From NCBI GenBank assembly GCA_026745465.1, contig JACYXH010000236.1, forward strand, positions 53,501 through 117,500: a stretch of DNA of 64,000 bases, read 5' to 3'. Below, piece by piece: positions 1 through 49,074 of the stretch (positions within the stretch are counted from its first letter, which is position 1; the number at the start of each line of letters is the position of its first letter). Below the pieces are notes generated by a model. That model did not search any database. It was not told where the DNA came from and saw only the letters and a list, made by a program, of their open reading frames with translations. The stretch is from Lota lota (Eukaryota; Chordata; Actinopteri; Gadiformes; Lotidae). Both the position numbers and the translations under genes were made by a program.

Positions 1-68
1 ATTCAGTGTGTGCATGTTCAGGATTCAGTGTTAAATCGAAACCAACTTATTGTTACAGTTAAAAATGT

Positions 69-84
69 TTTGTGTGGGTGCGCG

Positions 85-136
<52 letters not shown>

Positions 137-148
137 CGCGTGTGTGCG

Positions 149-233
<85 letters not shown>
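69..233 (+). repeat. (GT)n array abutting the first mpdz exon
   Basis: Imperfect GT array with GC-containing interruptions, ending 4 nt before the acceptor of the exon at 238. It occupies the place of the pyrimidine tract. Confidence 0.98.
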
Positions 234-235
<2 letters not shown>

Positions 236-237
236 AG

Positions 238-35122
<34,885 letters not shown>

Positions 35123-35165
35123 AAACAGCCGCGCACGCGAGACACGCAAGCTAGCTAACCGCCGC

Positions 35166-35168
35166 CCC

Positions 35169-35263
<95 letters not shown>
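35166..35263 (+). repeat. (CA)n in the mpdz 3' UTR
   Basis: About 48 CA units starting 44 nt after the stop codon; complementary to the GT array before the exon. Confidence 0.98.
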
Positions 35264-35267
<4 letters not shown>

Positions 35268-35362
35268 CTGTCGCTTGTTGTAGTTTTACACTCTAAACTA
35301 TGATTCTCATTCATGGGTATATACAGTACGCCCTAGCGTAGCTGAACTACACGGCATCCGCA

Positions 35363-35368
35363 AATAAA
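35363..35368 (+). terminator. possible proximal mpdz poly(A) signal
   Basis: AATAAA about 240 nt after the mpdz stop, just past the (CA)n array of the 3' UTR. A second AATAAA is at 35449-35454. It would give a short 3' UTR; use is unproven. Confidence 0.35.
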
Positions 35369-36134
35369 ATATCAGAGCTAAACCGGCTATACACATTCAT
35401 ACATGTGTATGACAGACTGGAGAGCAATAATGACTTGGTTATGTTTAGAAATAAACATAACTAGAATGACATGGGGTTGCAATGGGTTGTAGATGCTGGC
35501 TGCATGTACACCGCAATATAAAACCCTTGGTTGTACTGATTGAGTTGCTTTGACTATAAAGACCATTTGAGAAGTATTTAAACGCTTGTGAGTCAATTAG
35601 CAATCATCATCTCTGTATTATTTCACTTTAGAACTGTTTTGTCCTTGGTGGTGTGTCACCACTGTTAATACATGTATAAACCTTTCGATTTGAACTCAAT
35701 GGTAGATGCTGCTACAACTGCTGTTTAAATGGGATTCGATCACAAAGTCGCCGCAATAGGGAGTGATCCAACCTTATCCACTGAAGTCTAGCGCTGCTAA
35801 AGCAACTTTTACATGACAGTATTCTGTAAATATTTGAAGTACTATGAGCGTGTGAGCATCTGCAAAATCATATTGAAGAGAAGATTGATCCTGTATTTTT
35901 GTTGTGTTGTTGCTGTAGCTCTTTTGATGACTATATTCCCCGAGTGTATTATGATGAGCCAGAACTCAAAGACATACGCTGCTAGGAGTTACCCCAAAGA
36001 GGTCTGGCGGTAGACGTACAGTGCGCTAGGTTTCACACCAATGAACTCCTTCTTCTGTTCGTATATCACTGAACGTCTGGTTTCTCTAGGCTCTGCACCT
36101 GATACCACCAAGTCTGTTTCCTTGCTGTGAATTT

Positions 36135-36140
36135 AATAAA
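36135..36140 (+). terminator. likely distal mpdz poly(A) signal
   Basis: AATAAA about 1 kb after the stop codon, followed within 40 nt by a T/GT-rich stretch (GGTGCGTTTTTTGTC) that resembles a downstream poly(A) element. The best of several candidates in the 3' UTR. Confidence 0.5.
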
Positions 36141-39100
36141 AGTGACCTTCAGACATACATGTATTACTTGCCGTGGTGCGTTTTTTGTCATGTTCATATA
36201 AATCATCATTTATAGTTTCCTAACTAGTATAGAGTTTCACTCGCTTCACTTTCAGGCTTTGGTTGGTATTTGCATATGTTATATCCACACATTATTACAT
36301 GTTTTTATCCAAACGCTATCAAGACTTTCCTTAACATCCAATAAAAGACAAATATGGACCAACTGATGGGTAGGTCCATCATTTCACATGAACAAAAATG
36401 ATAAAAATGAGCGTCTCTTTGGTGCTTCTCTGAATAAAGCCAATACTCCCTCAGCTCAGATCAGTACATCAACATGTGTGACGACATCTGAATGGCCGTA
36501 TCATCGAATGCACATTGCATTTGATGTAGATTATCTGTTATGATTCACGAGAAACACAAAGGATCTGCACTTAATGTACTCCGATGAGAAAAGCTATAAT
36601 ACGGACAATAACATAACGTCAAACAATCTATTCATCTCAAAAACAACCGAACAGCATGTCAAACATAAATGTTTACTGTGTTGAGTCCATGTGAACTGCA
36701 AATAAAGGCTGACTGACTGAATAGGGCCTGTGTTGTCACTAGAGACGTGCATAATAAAGGTTGTGTCAGAGGGTACAAATGGGACATTGTGACTGACAGC
36801 CCTCATTAAAATAGCCCAAGAAACATAGAGAAGCAGAAAGTCAACTAAAGTTAACGTTGTGACACTATAGGCCGTGTTGAGCAGATTGCCCAACCTGCAA
36901 TTTTTTTTAATTAGTTAGTTCACAGGGCCATTACACACCTTGTCATTCCTTAAACCCGCAAAATGGCATGCATCAACAATAACAACAACAACAACCCTAT
37001 TGTACAGCCCGGCATCTTAAATCTATCCAAGACAGTTAACATAAAAAGTTTTGATTTTGACAAATAAAATCGCGTATTAAAACACTTTCGCCCAGAAACG
37101 GTCAGGATAAAAACAAAACAAAAGCAGGGAATCAACAAGGATTTATGCTTTGTATAAGGGTTTTTGCTGGCGTCCTTTTCGGTTGCTGAACGACATTATA
37201 GGCGACAGCTGCTGCCAAGTGCGCGCCGCACGGGTTCACGAGCGGGAACAGCTGAACTCCCCCGCCACCTGTTGTCTGAACGCTCCCGTCGCTGCGGTTG
37301 TTGTGCGTTTTTTTTTCTCCCCTCCCTCGCTACAGGAGCCCCTGGTCCCGGGGTCACCGAGGGCTTGTCTGAACAAGTCCTTCAGATGTGAGGACCCTAC
37401 GATGCGTGACCCGGAACACGGGTGTCACGTTACCGTCATAAAGAAAAAAAGAAAAACCACTCAACCCGAGAACCTATCGAATGACCCGAGCAATTAATCA
37501 GGCTTCTTCTAAACGTCTGCCAGACTTCTCATATCGGCTTGAATCACCTCCTTTCCAATCCCGACTGATAAAGCAAGTTAATATTGGTGAATTTTTTTCT
37601 TTTTTTTTGGTCAGCCCTTTTTAAAAATGCGTTTGACCTCTTCAGGAAGGCTTCAGACAGTTGTCGCCACATTTCACATCCCCTATCACCGGTGTGACTT
37701 AAGTTTAACTACCTGCTGCCCAACCGGAGGTTAGGTCAATAAACTAAGACATGTGTGTGTCATTGATGATGACTCAGCATGCATACCTGTGGGGCTACAC
37801 CATTCCTCTTTGGCTTGACACCTGTCTGCTTCGGCTATTAATGGGCCCTTCATTACATCTGTTGAACGACCAAAAAAAAATAAAAAATGCTTTTATTTTG
37901 TAAGCCGCATAAACTCAAGGAATTCGACAACAATTCCACATTTCCATAGTGGTGCTATGGGAGAGAACATAAACCTTTAGTTATAGTTCCAGGTCTAAGG
38001 CTTTAGCACAAGTATACATTTCTGTGTATGCTGCCTGCTTAAGGAGCAATGGTACGGTAGGTATGGGTAGCGGTGTCTATTAGAGTATACATTATTACAT
38101 AAAATGCCAAATATATTGGTTTGTCACACCCTAGGAACTAATGAAATGACAAGTTATAAACGTCATACTTTGTTTTTTCGTAAAATGAATCATCAATCTT
38201 AGGCCTACGGCGGTTCATGACAACTGTTTCCACAAGTGAATGAGTCCGTGTTCTTTCTATATGAAGCTACATAAGGCATGTTTTCATAGCTGACATTACA
38301 CGTTCTTCTATCTACTTGCCCCAACAGGCAAAACTCCTGCAGCGTGCTTGCGGAGCGGAAGCCAAACCACAGGCAGCAGTGTGTTCCGCCCTTTCACAAC
38401 ACCATCATATCTGCAGATTAACCGATCCTTCCTGCGCTCGAAGGCTGCGCTTCCTGTTTTGGGAGCGTTTTTTTCCGTCACGTGCCAAGAGCTCCTTCGA
38501 ATACGGGCGGCGCTGGTGCGCAAACGATTGGGTGTCACCTTGCTAGTCTTGAGTTTGAAGAGGTCAGAGAGGCTCGCAGTGTGCAGGCCTATTTCTCCCA
38601 GCCTACCGTGCTGAATTACCAGAGAGAGGAGAAGCAGGATAGACACAAAGGCATTTAGCCAATGATGAGGGAACATATGTCAATGTTTTCTGACTGGTCG
38701 GCACCACGTTTGCCTCGGGGGGGAGGGGGGGGGGGAGACAGGGCTGTCTCCCTGACTTCACGAGAGCTGTCAAAGGAGATAAGAACGACCTTGGCGTTGG
38801 TATAATTACCTGCCGCGCTAGCGTCAGCATACATTAGCTGGGATTCTCAAGGTCTTGCTCAGTCAACACATAGGTGTAAATGGAGACAAATGAGCTGGGA
38901 GGTTCTTTTGGCTGCGTTTCTTGTTTTTTTTACCCCAACTCCATGTCACATTCCCGCTGATCAGTCAGAGGTTTTCACTTTGATTGTTGTGATTGTGTAC
39001 AGAAGCTTTTTTTTTGCTGTCTGATCTTATTGATACACTACATACAACTTTGTAAGTTGTAATATATAAAAGGCCTATCTGTTGCCTGATGTCTCCACAA

Positions 39101-39400
39101 AGGAAGGCCAATATCATACATGGAAGTTGTGTGTATCCATGTAGTGTTTTGACTGCAAAAAAAATAATACAGGGAGGGCAAAATGTGAGTGAGGGTTATG
39201 GGAGTTGAGGTAGGCCTGATTCTAGAACTACTACTACATATTTTAAACGAGTCCAGTGCAAATACTGCCACAGGTCTTGCTCCATTTGGCCACCAAACAA
39301 AACCTTCCAGCGTAAACAAACAATCGTTTATCTTTGCCTCGGATCATAACAATTATAGTTGCAGTTAAACCGTAAGGGACGAACAAGTGCTTTTCCTCCC
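36141..39400. other. intergenic, mpdz side
   Basis: AT-rich single-copy DNA after the mpdz poly(A) signals. A GC-richer patch at about 37190-37340 carries two CAGCTG and one CACCTG E-boxes. Another at 38330-38620 has open frames on both strands that match no family I know. No gene supported. Confidence 0.6.
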
Positions 39401-39479
39401 CAGCTGCCTAACCTAGAATTATGACGGAGCCAGGAAACACAATGCCATCCTGATTTACTGTCCGGTTTTCCTTCTTTCT

Positions 39480-39506
39480 GACAGGGCGGGACGTGTGCGT
39501 GTGCGT

Positions 39507-39539
<33 letters not shown>

Positions 39540-39640
39540 GGGGTGTGTGTGTGTCTGTGTGTGGGTGTGTGTGTGTGTGGGTGGGTGGGTGTGTGTGTGT
39601 GGGTGAGTGTGTGTGTGGGTGGGTGGGGGTGTGAGCGGGG
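39480..39640 (+). repeat. degenerate (GT)n / GTGG array
   Basis: GT-rich run with GTGC and GTGGGT variants, next to the promoter-like patch. Confidence 0.9.
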
Positions 39641-39709
39641 TGAACTCTTCTTCTACCCAAATGATTTTTGAAACGGCTGTAAGGTGAGACTTGGAAGGAC
39701 TCGAACGAC

Positions 39710-39835
39710 AGCACCCCCCTCCCCGTGACGTCATCTGGGATCGGATGTCCCGGCCCGTGATTGGTTGGTGTGTTTGCGCACGGACCGCGCGCAGGTCCGC
39801 GGCCCGACGCTGTTCGGAGCGACAACAATGCCCGC
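39710..39835. promoter_or_regulatory. promoter-like GC-rich patch with CRE and CCAAT motifs
   Basis: A perfect CRE palindrome TGACGTCA at 39726-39733, an inverted CCAAT (ATTGG) at 39760-39764, and a CpG-rich stretch (GCGCACGGACCGCGCGCAGG) within 100 nt, in otherwise AT-rich DNA. No transcript can be assigned. Confidence 0.35.
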
Positions 39836-41244
39836 TGGTGTTGTGTGTGACAAGGGAACACCACAAACACAACACTGTGTTGTGTTTAAAAAATAAAATA
39901 AAAAAGCAGTTGGGGTCAAAACAGTCAAAACAGCACCATTCCTCTCCACTCCTTGCCAGTTATAACATGTTTACCAGACAAACAGACCGGACTCTTCCTG
40001 CGTTTTTAGGGGTTTTCAACGGCCCCGGGTTTGAAAGAAAATAAATAAGAAACCTGGCGTCAGTCTCCCTGCTACACCCACAAACTGTCGGGATCGATGG
40101 CGGCTAACATTACACAACCCTTCCCGCTGTGTTTGTTTTGGTACACACCTTTAACGTGCCTCTCGTGGTAGGTTACAGATTAAGCGGCTGACTCCCATTA
40201 CATCATGCGAACTGAACGGTGCCTGACTAGCTAATGTTTAAGTCACCAGGTTTTTATAGCCCTCCTCCTATATATGTGCACTGGTGACGCCACAGCCACT
40301 GGGAGATGTTTGCCTAGCCTAGAGTGGAAGAACCTGCCTGATCTAGCTAGCCAGGGCCCCGGCTGAGCCTGTCGCTAGACATGGCAGACGGACTTGCTTA
40401 CCAGAATTCATGGGAGCAAAATGTGCATTCATTCCAACTTAAAACAACTAACTGATCTGTTGTTAAAGTGTGTGTTAGTGGTTCAATAGAGTGAATGGTT
40501 TTAGTAGCCGCCATGCTAACTTCCTCTGTGCCATTCCTTGACATTAAGGCCTACATAGAAACAGCGTGGAAATTTTTTCTGAGGGACTTAGTAGCCAAGT
40601 TAATGTTCTGTAGTTTACTAATCACCCAGTGACAAGAGATTGAAAACGAAGGGCAAATCAGTAGTGCAGTATCTCTCAGACCATGTTCAATGGTCTGCAG
40701 TTCATTGGCCTAGCAAAATCTCTGGTTGACCGATCAGTCACTGATTGGACAACGTATGGGAATTCGATAATATGTGCAACATTTAGGCCAATGGGTGCAG
40801 TCTGGTACCCAGTATTGTACCTCTGTGTCCATTTTAGGATGTTATTTTGTGGTATAGGCCTAACTGTTGTTGATTTATTATGCAGTTAGCATTACAACAA
40901 ACTCAACAACAACCACAAAAGTGTATAAATAATTTGGATGGACTATGGACAATTTGTCAGTGGGAGGCATTATTGACCTGATTGCGTCCGTACCGTTGAT
41001 TATTTTTTTTTTTTTTTAAAGGGGCCCCAATCAATTTTTTTTTGACATTGCACGGGCCTGAACATCAATTCGGGGCACGAAACCCTTTGCTGTTTTATTA
41101 ATGCACTATTGCATTCATGATGTTTTTATTGTGATCATTGTTCATTCTCTGCTCATTCATTCATTTTTCCATGACAAAGAAAGTTGTTTAGAGATATATT
41201 AAATCCCCTTGAGAACCACTAACATTGCTAATCATTTGAGGCAT

Positions 41245-41395
41245 TAGGAAGATTCTTTTATCCAAAGGGATTTAGAGCACACATACACATGTCATTCAGG
41301 AGAGGGTAGGGGTCAGGCAGCTTACTCAAGGATGCCCTTCTTCTAGGATGTGGACATCCAGAACCGTTCGGCCCGTGAGTTACACCCTAGCAGTC
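41245..41395 (-). mobile_element. tRNA-derived SINE remnant, minus orientation
   Basis: TTCTTTTATCCAAAGGGATT, then ACATGTCATTCAGGAGAGGG, matches the body of the copy at 59580-59755. Decayed, intergenic. Confidence 0.5.
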
Positions 41396-42505
41396 ACTAT
41401 AGCCAGGGCTTGTACATCACAATGCATCATGGGTTTTTTTTGTTGGCGATACTCCACCATCTTATGATGACTCGAGAGAGTTGTAGTAATGTAAAATCCA
41501 AAATGAACGTAAATACACCGTAGCCTAGGCTAATAAAAACGTTGTTTTGCCACGTCTCGCATGACAAACACTGTGGCAGTTTCAAACACAACAATGTCAC
41601 CCCATAAGAATGACTAATTACTAAACGAGTACAAAAACACCATTACTATCAATAATATTCCTATGTTCCTATACTTCCGAAATGAAGGCGGTCATTGCGA
41701 TGCGACGCTACAATGGACAAGCCCTATACTGGCCTTGTAGTGTCCCTTGAAAGGGGCACACTCCACACATTTCAGCCCTGAAGCCTTAACACTGGTTAAA
41801 CACAGCTTTGCCATCGCAGGCAGAGTGGGATGTGGACGGTAGGCCTATAGCCCGGATGGGACAGGGGACCATTAGTCATTAGTCATCAGGACTTGAAAGC
41901 ACAGAGGCCAGCACTGTCATTATGATTAAAGCCATTATTAACGGTCAAATTGCATCTGTCCATAGACTCGTCTTTGATCCAGCACACATCTTTTTGATTA
42001 GCTTGTCATTATAAGGGTGGTGCTACAATTACTGCCGTATTAAAATCCGATGACCCCAATTACCCTCCCAACAAAGCTTGAATTATAAGCACAGAATGGG
42101 TAAAGGCCGCGTTAATAACGGTGTTCCACGTAGTTTATTTTATAAATATGTAATAAATAAGTATAAGAACAGTACGACATAAAGAAAGTCAAAGGTTTCA
42201 ACAGTGACAGGTCATTTGAATACGCCTTTGCATGCTTTCATTTACAGAAGATTGGCAACATAGCTTTGCATGTTTGTCGACGCCAGGGAGGAATTCAGCT
42301 CTATGAAAAGCCTTATGTAAGACGCATCACATAGTGCCTACAACATAATGAGAGGCCAGGACTCTATGGCTCGATCCAGCCACCATGTCCGGCCTTCGCT
42401 ACAACAATGTCCCTTCAGTTTGTGTCCTACGCAGGCCTCAACAATCCAGCGGTTGTCACAGCATAAGCATGATGGAAACAACATGGGCAGAGCGCGCCAA
42501 CCAAC

Positions 42506-42509
<4 letters not shown>

Positions 42510-42576
<67 letters not shown>
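42510..42576 (+). repeat. (TC)n array
   Basis: About 33 TC units in intergenic DNA. Confidence 0.98.
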
Positions 42577-42579
<3 letters not shown>

Positions 42580-44685
42580 AGAGGCATGCAGCAGGAATTA
42601 AAGTGTATTCGTTGACTACGGCCTCACCCAGTTAATCAAATATTAAGTGACTTCAGATAACAACATACGGCTGTCATCTGCAAAACTAATCTTAATTGAC
42701 ATCCTCATAAACATAAAGATTTCCCATGACTGAGGTATCTCTATTGGCCATTATGTAATACAGACACAACTTAATACTATGTGATTTATCTAATCTAGCG
42801 TGATGTAAGTATGGGTTTTCTGAGACATTTGTTGCGACAGCGTTGTATGGGAAAGTTCACTTTAATGAGCCCCGGCTTTAAACACTTGTCTGAGTGCAAG
42901 TTATTTTGTTCTTGTGAAAACGATGAAGTCACCGCTGGGCTTCTTGTCGAGTGGGCCTATGCAAAGCGACCCGCCAACAGACATTGCTGCGGGCATTATT
43001 CTCCCACAATGGACATCACACTCCCTCACTTCCCTTTATACATGCACAGTGTGTAATTATGGCTGTGTAGGATTTAAGATAACCGTTGGCACTACTTTGT
43101 GTTGCTGCTCTATGTCTTTTATTCTAACCAAAAATGTGTTTAAACCATGCACATTCTTTATAATTAGATACGTTGTACTGAAAAGGTTTTCTATACATTT
43201 TTAAAGAAACTGCTTATTTCTGACATTTATTGTAACTGGGCTTCATGCGATCCATGCAAGACAGGTTTCTGTTTGTAGAATGACTAATCTTACATTTGTC
43301 AACTATAGCAGAATTCTCCCAAAATCGGATGTCTTGGATCATATTCTTGTTATCACATAGGCCTGAATTTCCCAGTCCATTCTTACTTCCAACAATGCCA
43401 CAGGTTCCAGCGAAGCATAAAGGAAAGTTCAACAGGCTCATCTTTGACTCACGGCCTCCCCTTTACATTTTAAATAGGCCAAAATCCCTTCCTCTCCAGT
43501 CCGCCCTCCCCTTTTATTCAGATGCAATATAGTAGTCCACGGAGTGTAGCTGCTAAAATGACCTAATAAAACCCTGTGAGTAATAAAATGTGTCGAATCA
43601 ATTAGAACCCTACTAGTGAGTTACTACTGTTATGAGAAGTGCTTAAATCGGAACACTAGCCAGACTAATAGCCATACAGCACAGCATTCAGATGAGATGC
43701 TCCAAGTCTAAGACACCATAACACTACTTTGTGAACAATGTTTTACCTACTGGTAGTATAGCGACACAAAAACGGTCGGAGGGATAAACAGCTAATGATT
43801 GTACAACTCATGGGGTCTGAAAAATCACCAAGCCCTTCCTCTGCTTCCATTATTCGCCACACGCTCCACCAGCAACATGCATTTGTCTTACTTAGCCTGT
43901 TTGCTAATTACACACCCTGCCTCCACACACACCTCGAACAGTAGCCCCCACTAGTCAATGAAGCCGGTGGTGGGTGGGGGGTCCATCTGTCTACACAGGC
44001 AAGACAGCCTGTCTGTTGGGGGGGGGGGGGGGGGCAAGTGGCCTGCTATTGATGCACAAGTGATGATCTGATGCACGGATAATCATTAACAAAATAAGAG
44101 CCGCAGAGATTGCCCAACAGTAATTACCTCAGCTTTTTCGGAGCCAGGACTCAAGTGACTCTGAACTTAATGATGTGTGTATTTGTTTTTTATACCGAGG
44201 TCATTGTCGATGGTTACTTAGTTAAACAACGATTTTTTACAGGCCAGTGCGTGGACAATTTCTAGAGGTTGATAGTGCAAGTCCTACCACCTCATCAAAA
44301 ACGAGAATAAATATAGGCCTAAGCAATACACATAGCCTGTATAGAGTAATGCAAACGGTGACACTCTTATTCCAGCGATGTAACCAAGGGGTCGCCACTG
44401 TTGAACCCAAACCCGCTACGCCCCATAACTCTGCAGGAAGTACAAAAAAAAAGAAGGTCATTAAAAAGCAAAGCAGGCGACCCGTGAAGCCGGAACACAG
44501 CCAGGACTACGGCGCTGTAACTCCTCCACCTCCACCACCAGCCTGCCTCCACCTCCACCCTAGGGTCCTATCACTAACAGGCTTCTAAGAGGCTTAGCTT
44601 GCCCCCACCACAAAGAGCTGCCTGTTGGGGCCATCCCGGGAGTGAGCCGGGACAGGTGGCGATCCCCATGGGGAGTGCATGTGCT

Positions 44686-44723
<38 letters not shown>

Positions 44724-47450
44724 GGGGTTGACTGTTAGAGTAATCGGAGTCTGACACAAAACAAGCCGAGGTGTTGTGTGGACCTTGTGGGTTTTGACCG
44801 ACTGTTTATGCATCTGTTAAAAAAGACATTGGTTTTGTGAGAGTGGGCCACACGGATTGGATATCATATTGCCCCTTTGGGACATTTTGGGAATATATAA
44901 ATGACACTGATATTAGATGAAGATAAAGAAAATATAGGAATAAATGGTGAATAGATAAATAGGGTAACTCTTGATAGGTCAAGCTCAGATTATAAAAAAA
45001 AAAACGAATTTGAAACGAAATACAAAATAGGCAATTATATAATGACAACGTTATGTTAGTCCTTCCATTTCATATCAGTCAGTGCATAGAAATCAAACCA
45101 TTTGAAATGGATGCTGCAATGTATTTGTTTGCAAATAGAACAGCGAGGGTGCTTCAAACATGCCAAACTGTCCACTACACCAGTGGTCACTTTTTGAATC
45201 TCCCTTGAGTGGAAAATGGCCTTTCTGTTTCCATTGAAGCGCTGAAAATGGAACGAAGTGGGTGCCAGGGAAAAAGTGCCAGCGCTTTAGGGCCCTTCCG
45301 GAAGGTTTATCTGCCCACTGACCCAACACACTAACGGGGGAAATCTTCAAGGATCTCTAGTATCTGCATTTGCCATGTTTTTGGTGTTTCGGCACATTCA
45401 CCTCCAGCACTTGTAATCTGAATTACTGGAAAAGGGGGGAGAGTGGGACGGGGGTGTGGTGACTTCTTTGATAATCCAGATTAACCAGTGACCACCCAAA
45501 TTTGGTCATGATATATTTATTAATTAAAAATACCAATCTAAGTCATTCCAACTATGGGTCTTTAGAGGTGGTAACTTTTCAAAACTCCCGTTTTGATCTT
45601 TTTTTAAGGCTATCTCCTCATTCAAATATATTCTTAACAAAACTGGGTCTCACAACACAATTACAATACAACAACTTTCTCAAAGATGATAAATGCAAAT
45701 TTTGAATAGCACAGCCATATTCAGACTAGGCCTAACTGGGACTGTTTGACAACCAACCAGAGTTGGGTAGACAAGCGATGCTTTCTGGCCGATGATCAAA
45801 CAGGGTCCCGCTGACAACACATAATTACACAGAAGCTTCTAGACAAACAACCAACAGTGGCAAGATAAAGTGGACAAACCACAATCACCTGGAAACCACA
45901 TGCTGCCACATTCAGAAAGGAACAGGCAAGAAGCCCTAAAGAGAATATTTGAATAAATCAGTACAGGCAAAAAATTTAATCTCTCGAAACATCAACTAAG
46001 CCAAAGATACATTATTTTTGTACGTTACGAGGGATATGAAGGTGAAATACGACAAAAACAGAGGAGTCCTTCTGAAACAATGCAAACAAAGACAGAGACA
46101 GTGCTGGGAGCCGGACAAAGCTTGCTATTTTTCCCCAGAGGATCCCATCTCACACGGAGCATTCTGGAACATTACCAGCAGAGGATGTCAGTTTTTGAGT
46201 GATCGGCGACAAGGCTGCTGAGAGGGATTTCCGTCCTTATTGAGGCAAAAAAGGTCGATGTGATTTGTGAAATTAACTATGTAATGAAGACAGCCAGAAA
46301 TGGATCGGCTTTTAACTGATGACTGTTATGCATTTCAAATGTGCATGGTGATCCGGGCTCACTAAATGAGTCTGTCACTTTTCCCCTGAATAAATCAAGT
46401 GTGATGATGAGGATGATGAAACACAAAGGGTTGAGAACCAGGAAATGGGACTTTTGTACCTGACTAAGGCCACACTAACTTAACTGCAAATTAGTTCAGA
46501 GAAGACCTTTGCTAGCGACTAAAAAGCCTAAATAATTCCTTGAATAATGTCATTAAGGCCTCCACCTAAAACCACTTGTCAGCTAAATACATAGTTACCC
46601 GATTTATCCAGAACTATCTATGGCCTATTTTCTACCATGTCACTCAAAAAGATTCCAAAATATATTGACAAATCAGATGCAATTTATTTACACTATTGGT
46701 CGCATGCTTTCTGCAGACCACATTAGGCATGCTTCAAAGAAATCCCATTTCAGGAAGTCCATGTCCAATTTGACTCCTAAATTGTCAAGTTGGAGGCCAA
46801 ACGTTCAATACTGCAGCGGCGCCGGGCCCCGTATTCATGAAATGGCAGACATAGCTGCTGGGAGTCGGAATTCTGACCGCTTTTGAAGAATTCCAGATAA
46901 CACATGGGAACTCTCCGTCGCTCGCTCGCGCTCTCTCTCACTAGGTGTCTGAAAAGAGGCCAGGAGAAGCCCAGATGATGGGGTCAGGCCCTTCTGTAGA
47001 GGCCTCTTTGATTCCTAATATAGCCCAAAAAAGGCTCCGTCCGTACCAGGCAGGGAAAGAGAGAGGCACATATTGGTGGGAAAAGAGAGCGAGAGAGAGA
47101 GAGAGAGCGCCAGTGAAGAACAGAGAGATCAAGTTGGATAGTTTTGAATTATTCTCTATCCTTAGACAGCTTATAGGGTCCTGTCCTATCGACTGCATTC
47201 CCTGTGGGATATGGGGCGGGGGAGAGGGGAGAGAGAGAGAGCGAGAGAGAGCAAGAGCGAGAGAGACAGAGACCCATCAAAGCATGCTGAATGTCACAGG
47301 ACAAAGCCTTGATGTTGTGGACATCAAGGGATTGACAGGAGGAGCAACATAGGTCAGACAGCAGGAGAACTGGGACTGATGCATCCAGAAACAGTGTTAA
47401 AAAGAGAAGAGGACGCGTAAGTGTATGGCAATACATCAACTGAGAGATAT

Positions 47451-47483
<33 letters not shown>

Positions 47484-48971
47484 CACGCACGCACACACGT
47501 GGATCATATAGGATCAGTTCAACAGTTCAGTGACTTGTCCTGTAGGCGACGTATCTGGGGGAACGGCATGTCCTTTCTCTACTGAAGCAAACAGACAATT
47601 AGCGCTCCGTCGTGGTGCAAATGTGACAACCAATCGGCCACTTCCTTCACGAGCAACCCCCTATAGCGGAACGGTCTCAGGGACCTTACATATTTCACAA
47701 TTGTGCATTCCAAAAAAGGGATAATAAGCTAATCTTTAGTGTGCGCGCGTGAATGTGTTGCCTGCGTGCAACAGAGTGTAACTAATGACTAAGCTGGAAA
47801 TTCTTGGTTCCTCATGCTTAAAGACTCAAGGTTTCCGCGGAGACACAGCAATGTGAGACCGTGGAGAATGTGGACAATGTTGACGGTAGGATCGGGACAC
47901 ACAGATACCAGTCACACCGGTCCGATAGGTAGACTGCGGTGAGGCTATTTCATAAAACCAGCTTTTTGTGCTGATGGTTGCATTTAGCGACGGGCACAAA
48001 ACACGGAACGCAATGTTACCTTTTGTCTTCTTGTCAGCACTTGGAAGGGGGAGGAAGAACTAGGCGACATGTCATAGTTGGTTTGCTGGCATGATATTCA
48101 TAGTCAGGCAAGTTTTCTGGGGGCACCACATGAGTACCAACTAATAGTGTTGCTTGCTGCTGTTAAATATCATATAGAGGTACACAAAAGAAGCAGACAC
48201 ACAGGAGTCATTGCAAAGAGTTAACATTGTCTCTAGGTGTAACAGTGCACAGTTTGTAATGAGTCAGTGAGAAAGTATTCAAATTTTAATTAGGCCAACG
48301 GATGTATTTATTTTATGACGCATCTGCCCTCTGTATCACCTTACTACACTACAGCTAACACTGCATGCCCATAGAAATATAAAGTGTAGTGTCCAAGTGG
48401 ACCTAAAATGACTGTAGAACTGACTGTAGAACAACTCTGATACTGTTATACAAAGAAAGCAACAACACCAATGAAGCTGATGAGGAATTTGTAATTGGTC
48501 GTCCGGACTATAATGATTCTAGCTCAAATCATACCTTACTAAGCATCTAAGTGGGATTCAAAAATACCCTTTCCTTAAAAAGAAAGCAGCATGTGAACTC
48601 ACAAGGTCAGCACGAAGGCCTCAGCGTTCTCATGTCAACTTTAGTTTGCTTAGTTTATCGTTTGGTGTGCACGCTTGTGTTTATTTGCGGGGTGGTATTT
48701 GCAGAGCTCTTAAGGTTCTTGCCTGGTGCAACAGTGGCCGTTGACAATTTGCGCGCCGGAGCTTAGGCACTGCGGATTGCTGAAGTGCAAATAGCAGAGA
48801 GATCCCAACTGGCAAACCTGCATGGAATAAAAAAAATAAAAGAAGCCTTTCCAAGTGTACTTCTACCATATTTGGTTAGGCGGGTCCCCAGCACCAATGT
48901 GGTTTCATGAGGCCCATGTGTGGCGGTCGGCAATGATGTGTCTTCTACTCTATACGACTCGTGGCGAGAGG

Positions 48972-49002
48972 CCAAGAGAGAGAGAGAGAGAGAGAGAGGC
49001 CG

Positions 49003-49072
<70 letters not shown>
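48972..49072 (+). repeat. (GA)n array
   Basis: GA repeat with one GGCCGAGAG interruption near its start. Confidence 0.97.

Positions 49073-49074
<2 letters not shown>

Noticed and set aside
38308-38676. 122-residue open frame on the minus strand, with overlapping plus-strand frames
   Set aside because: No recognisable domain, overlapping frames on both strands, no splice or promoter support; more likely chance in GC-richer DNA.
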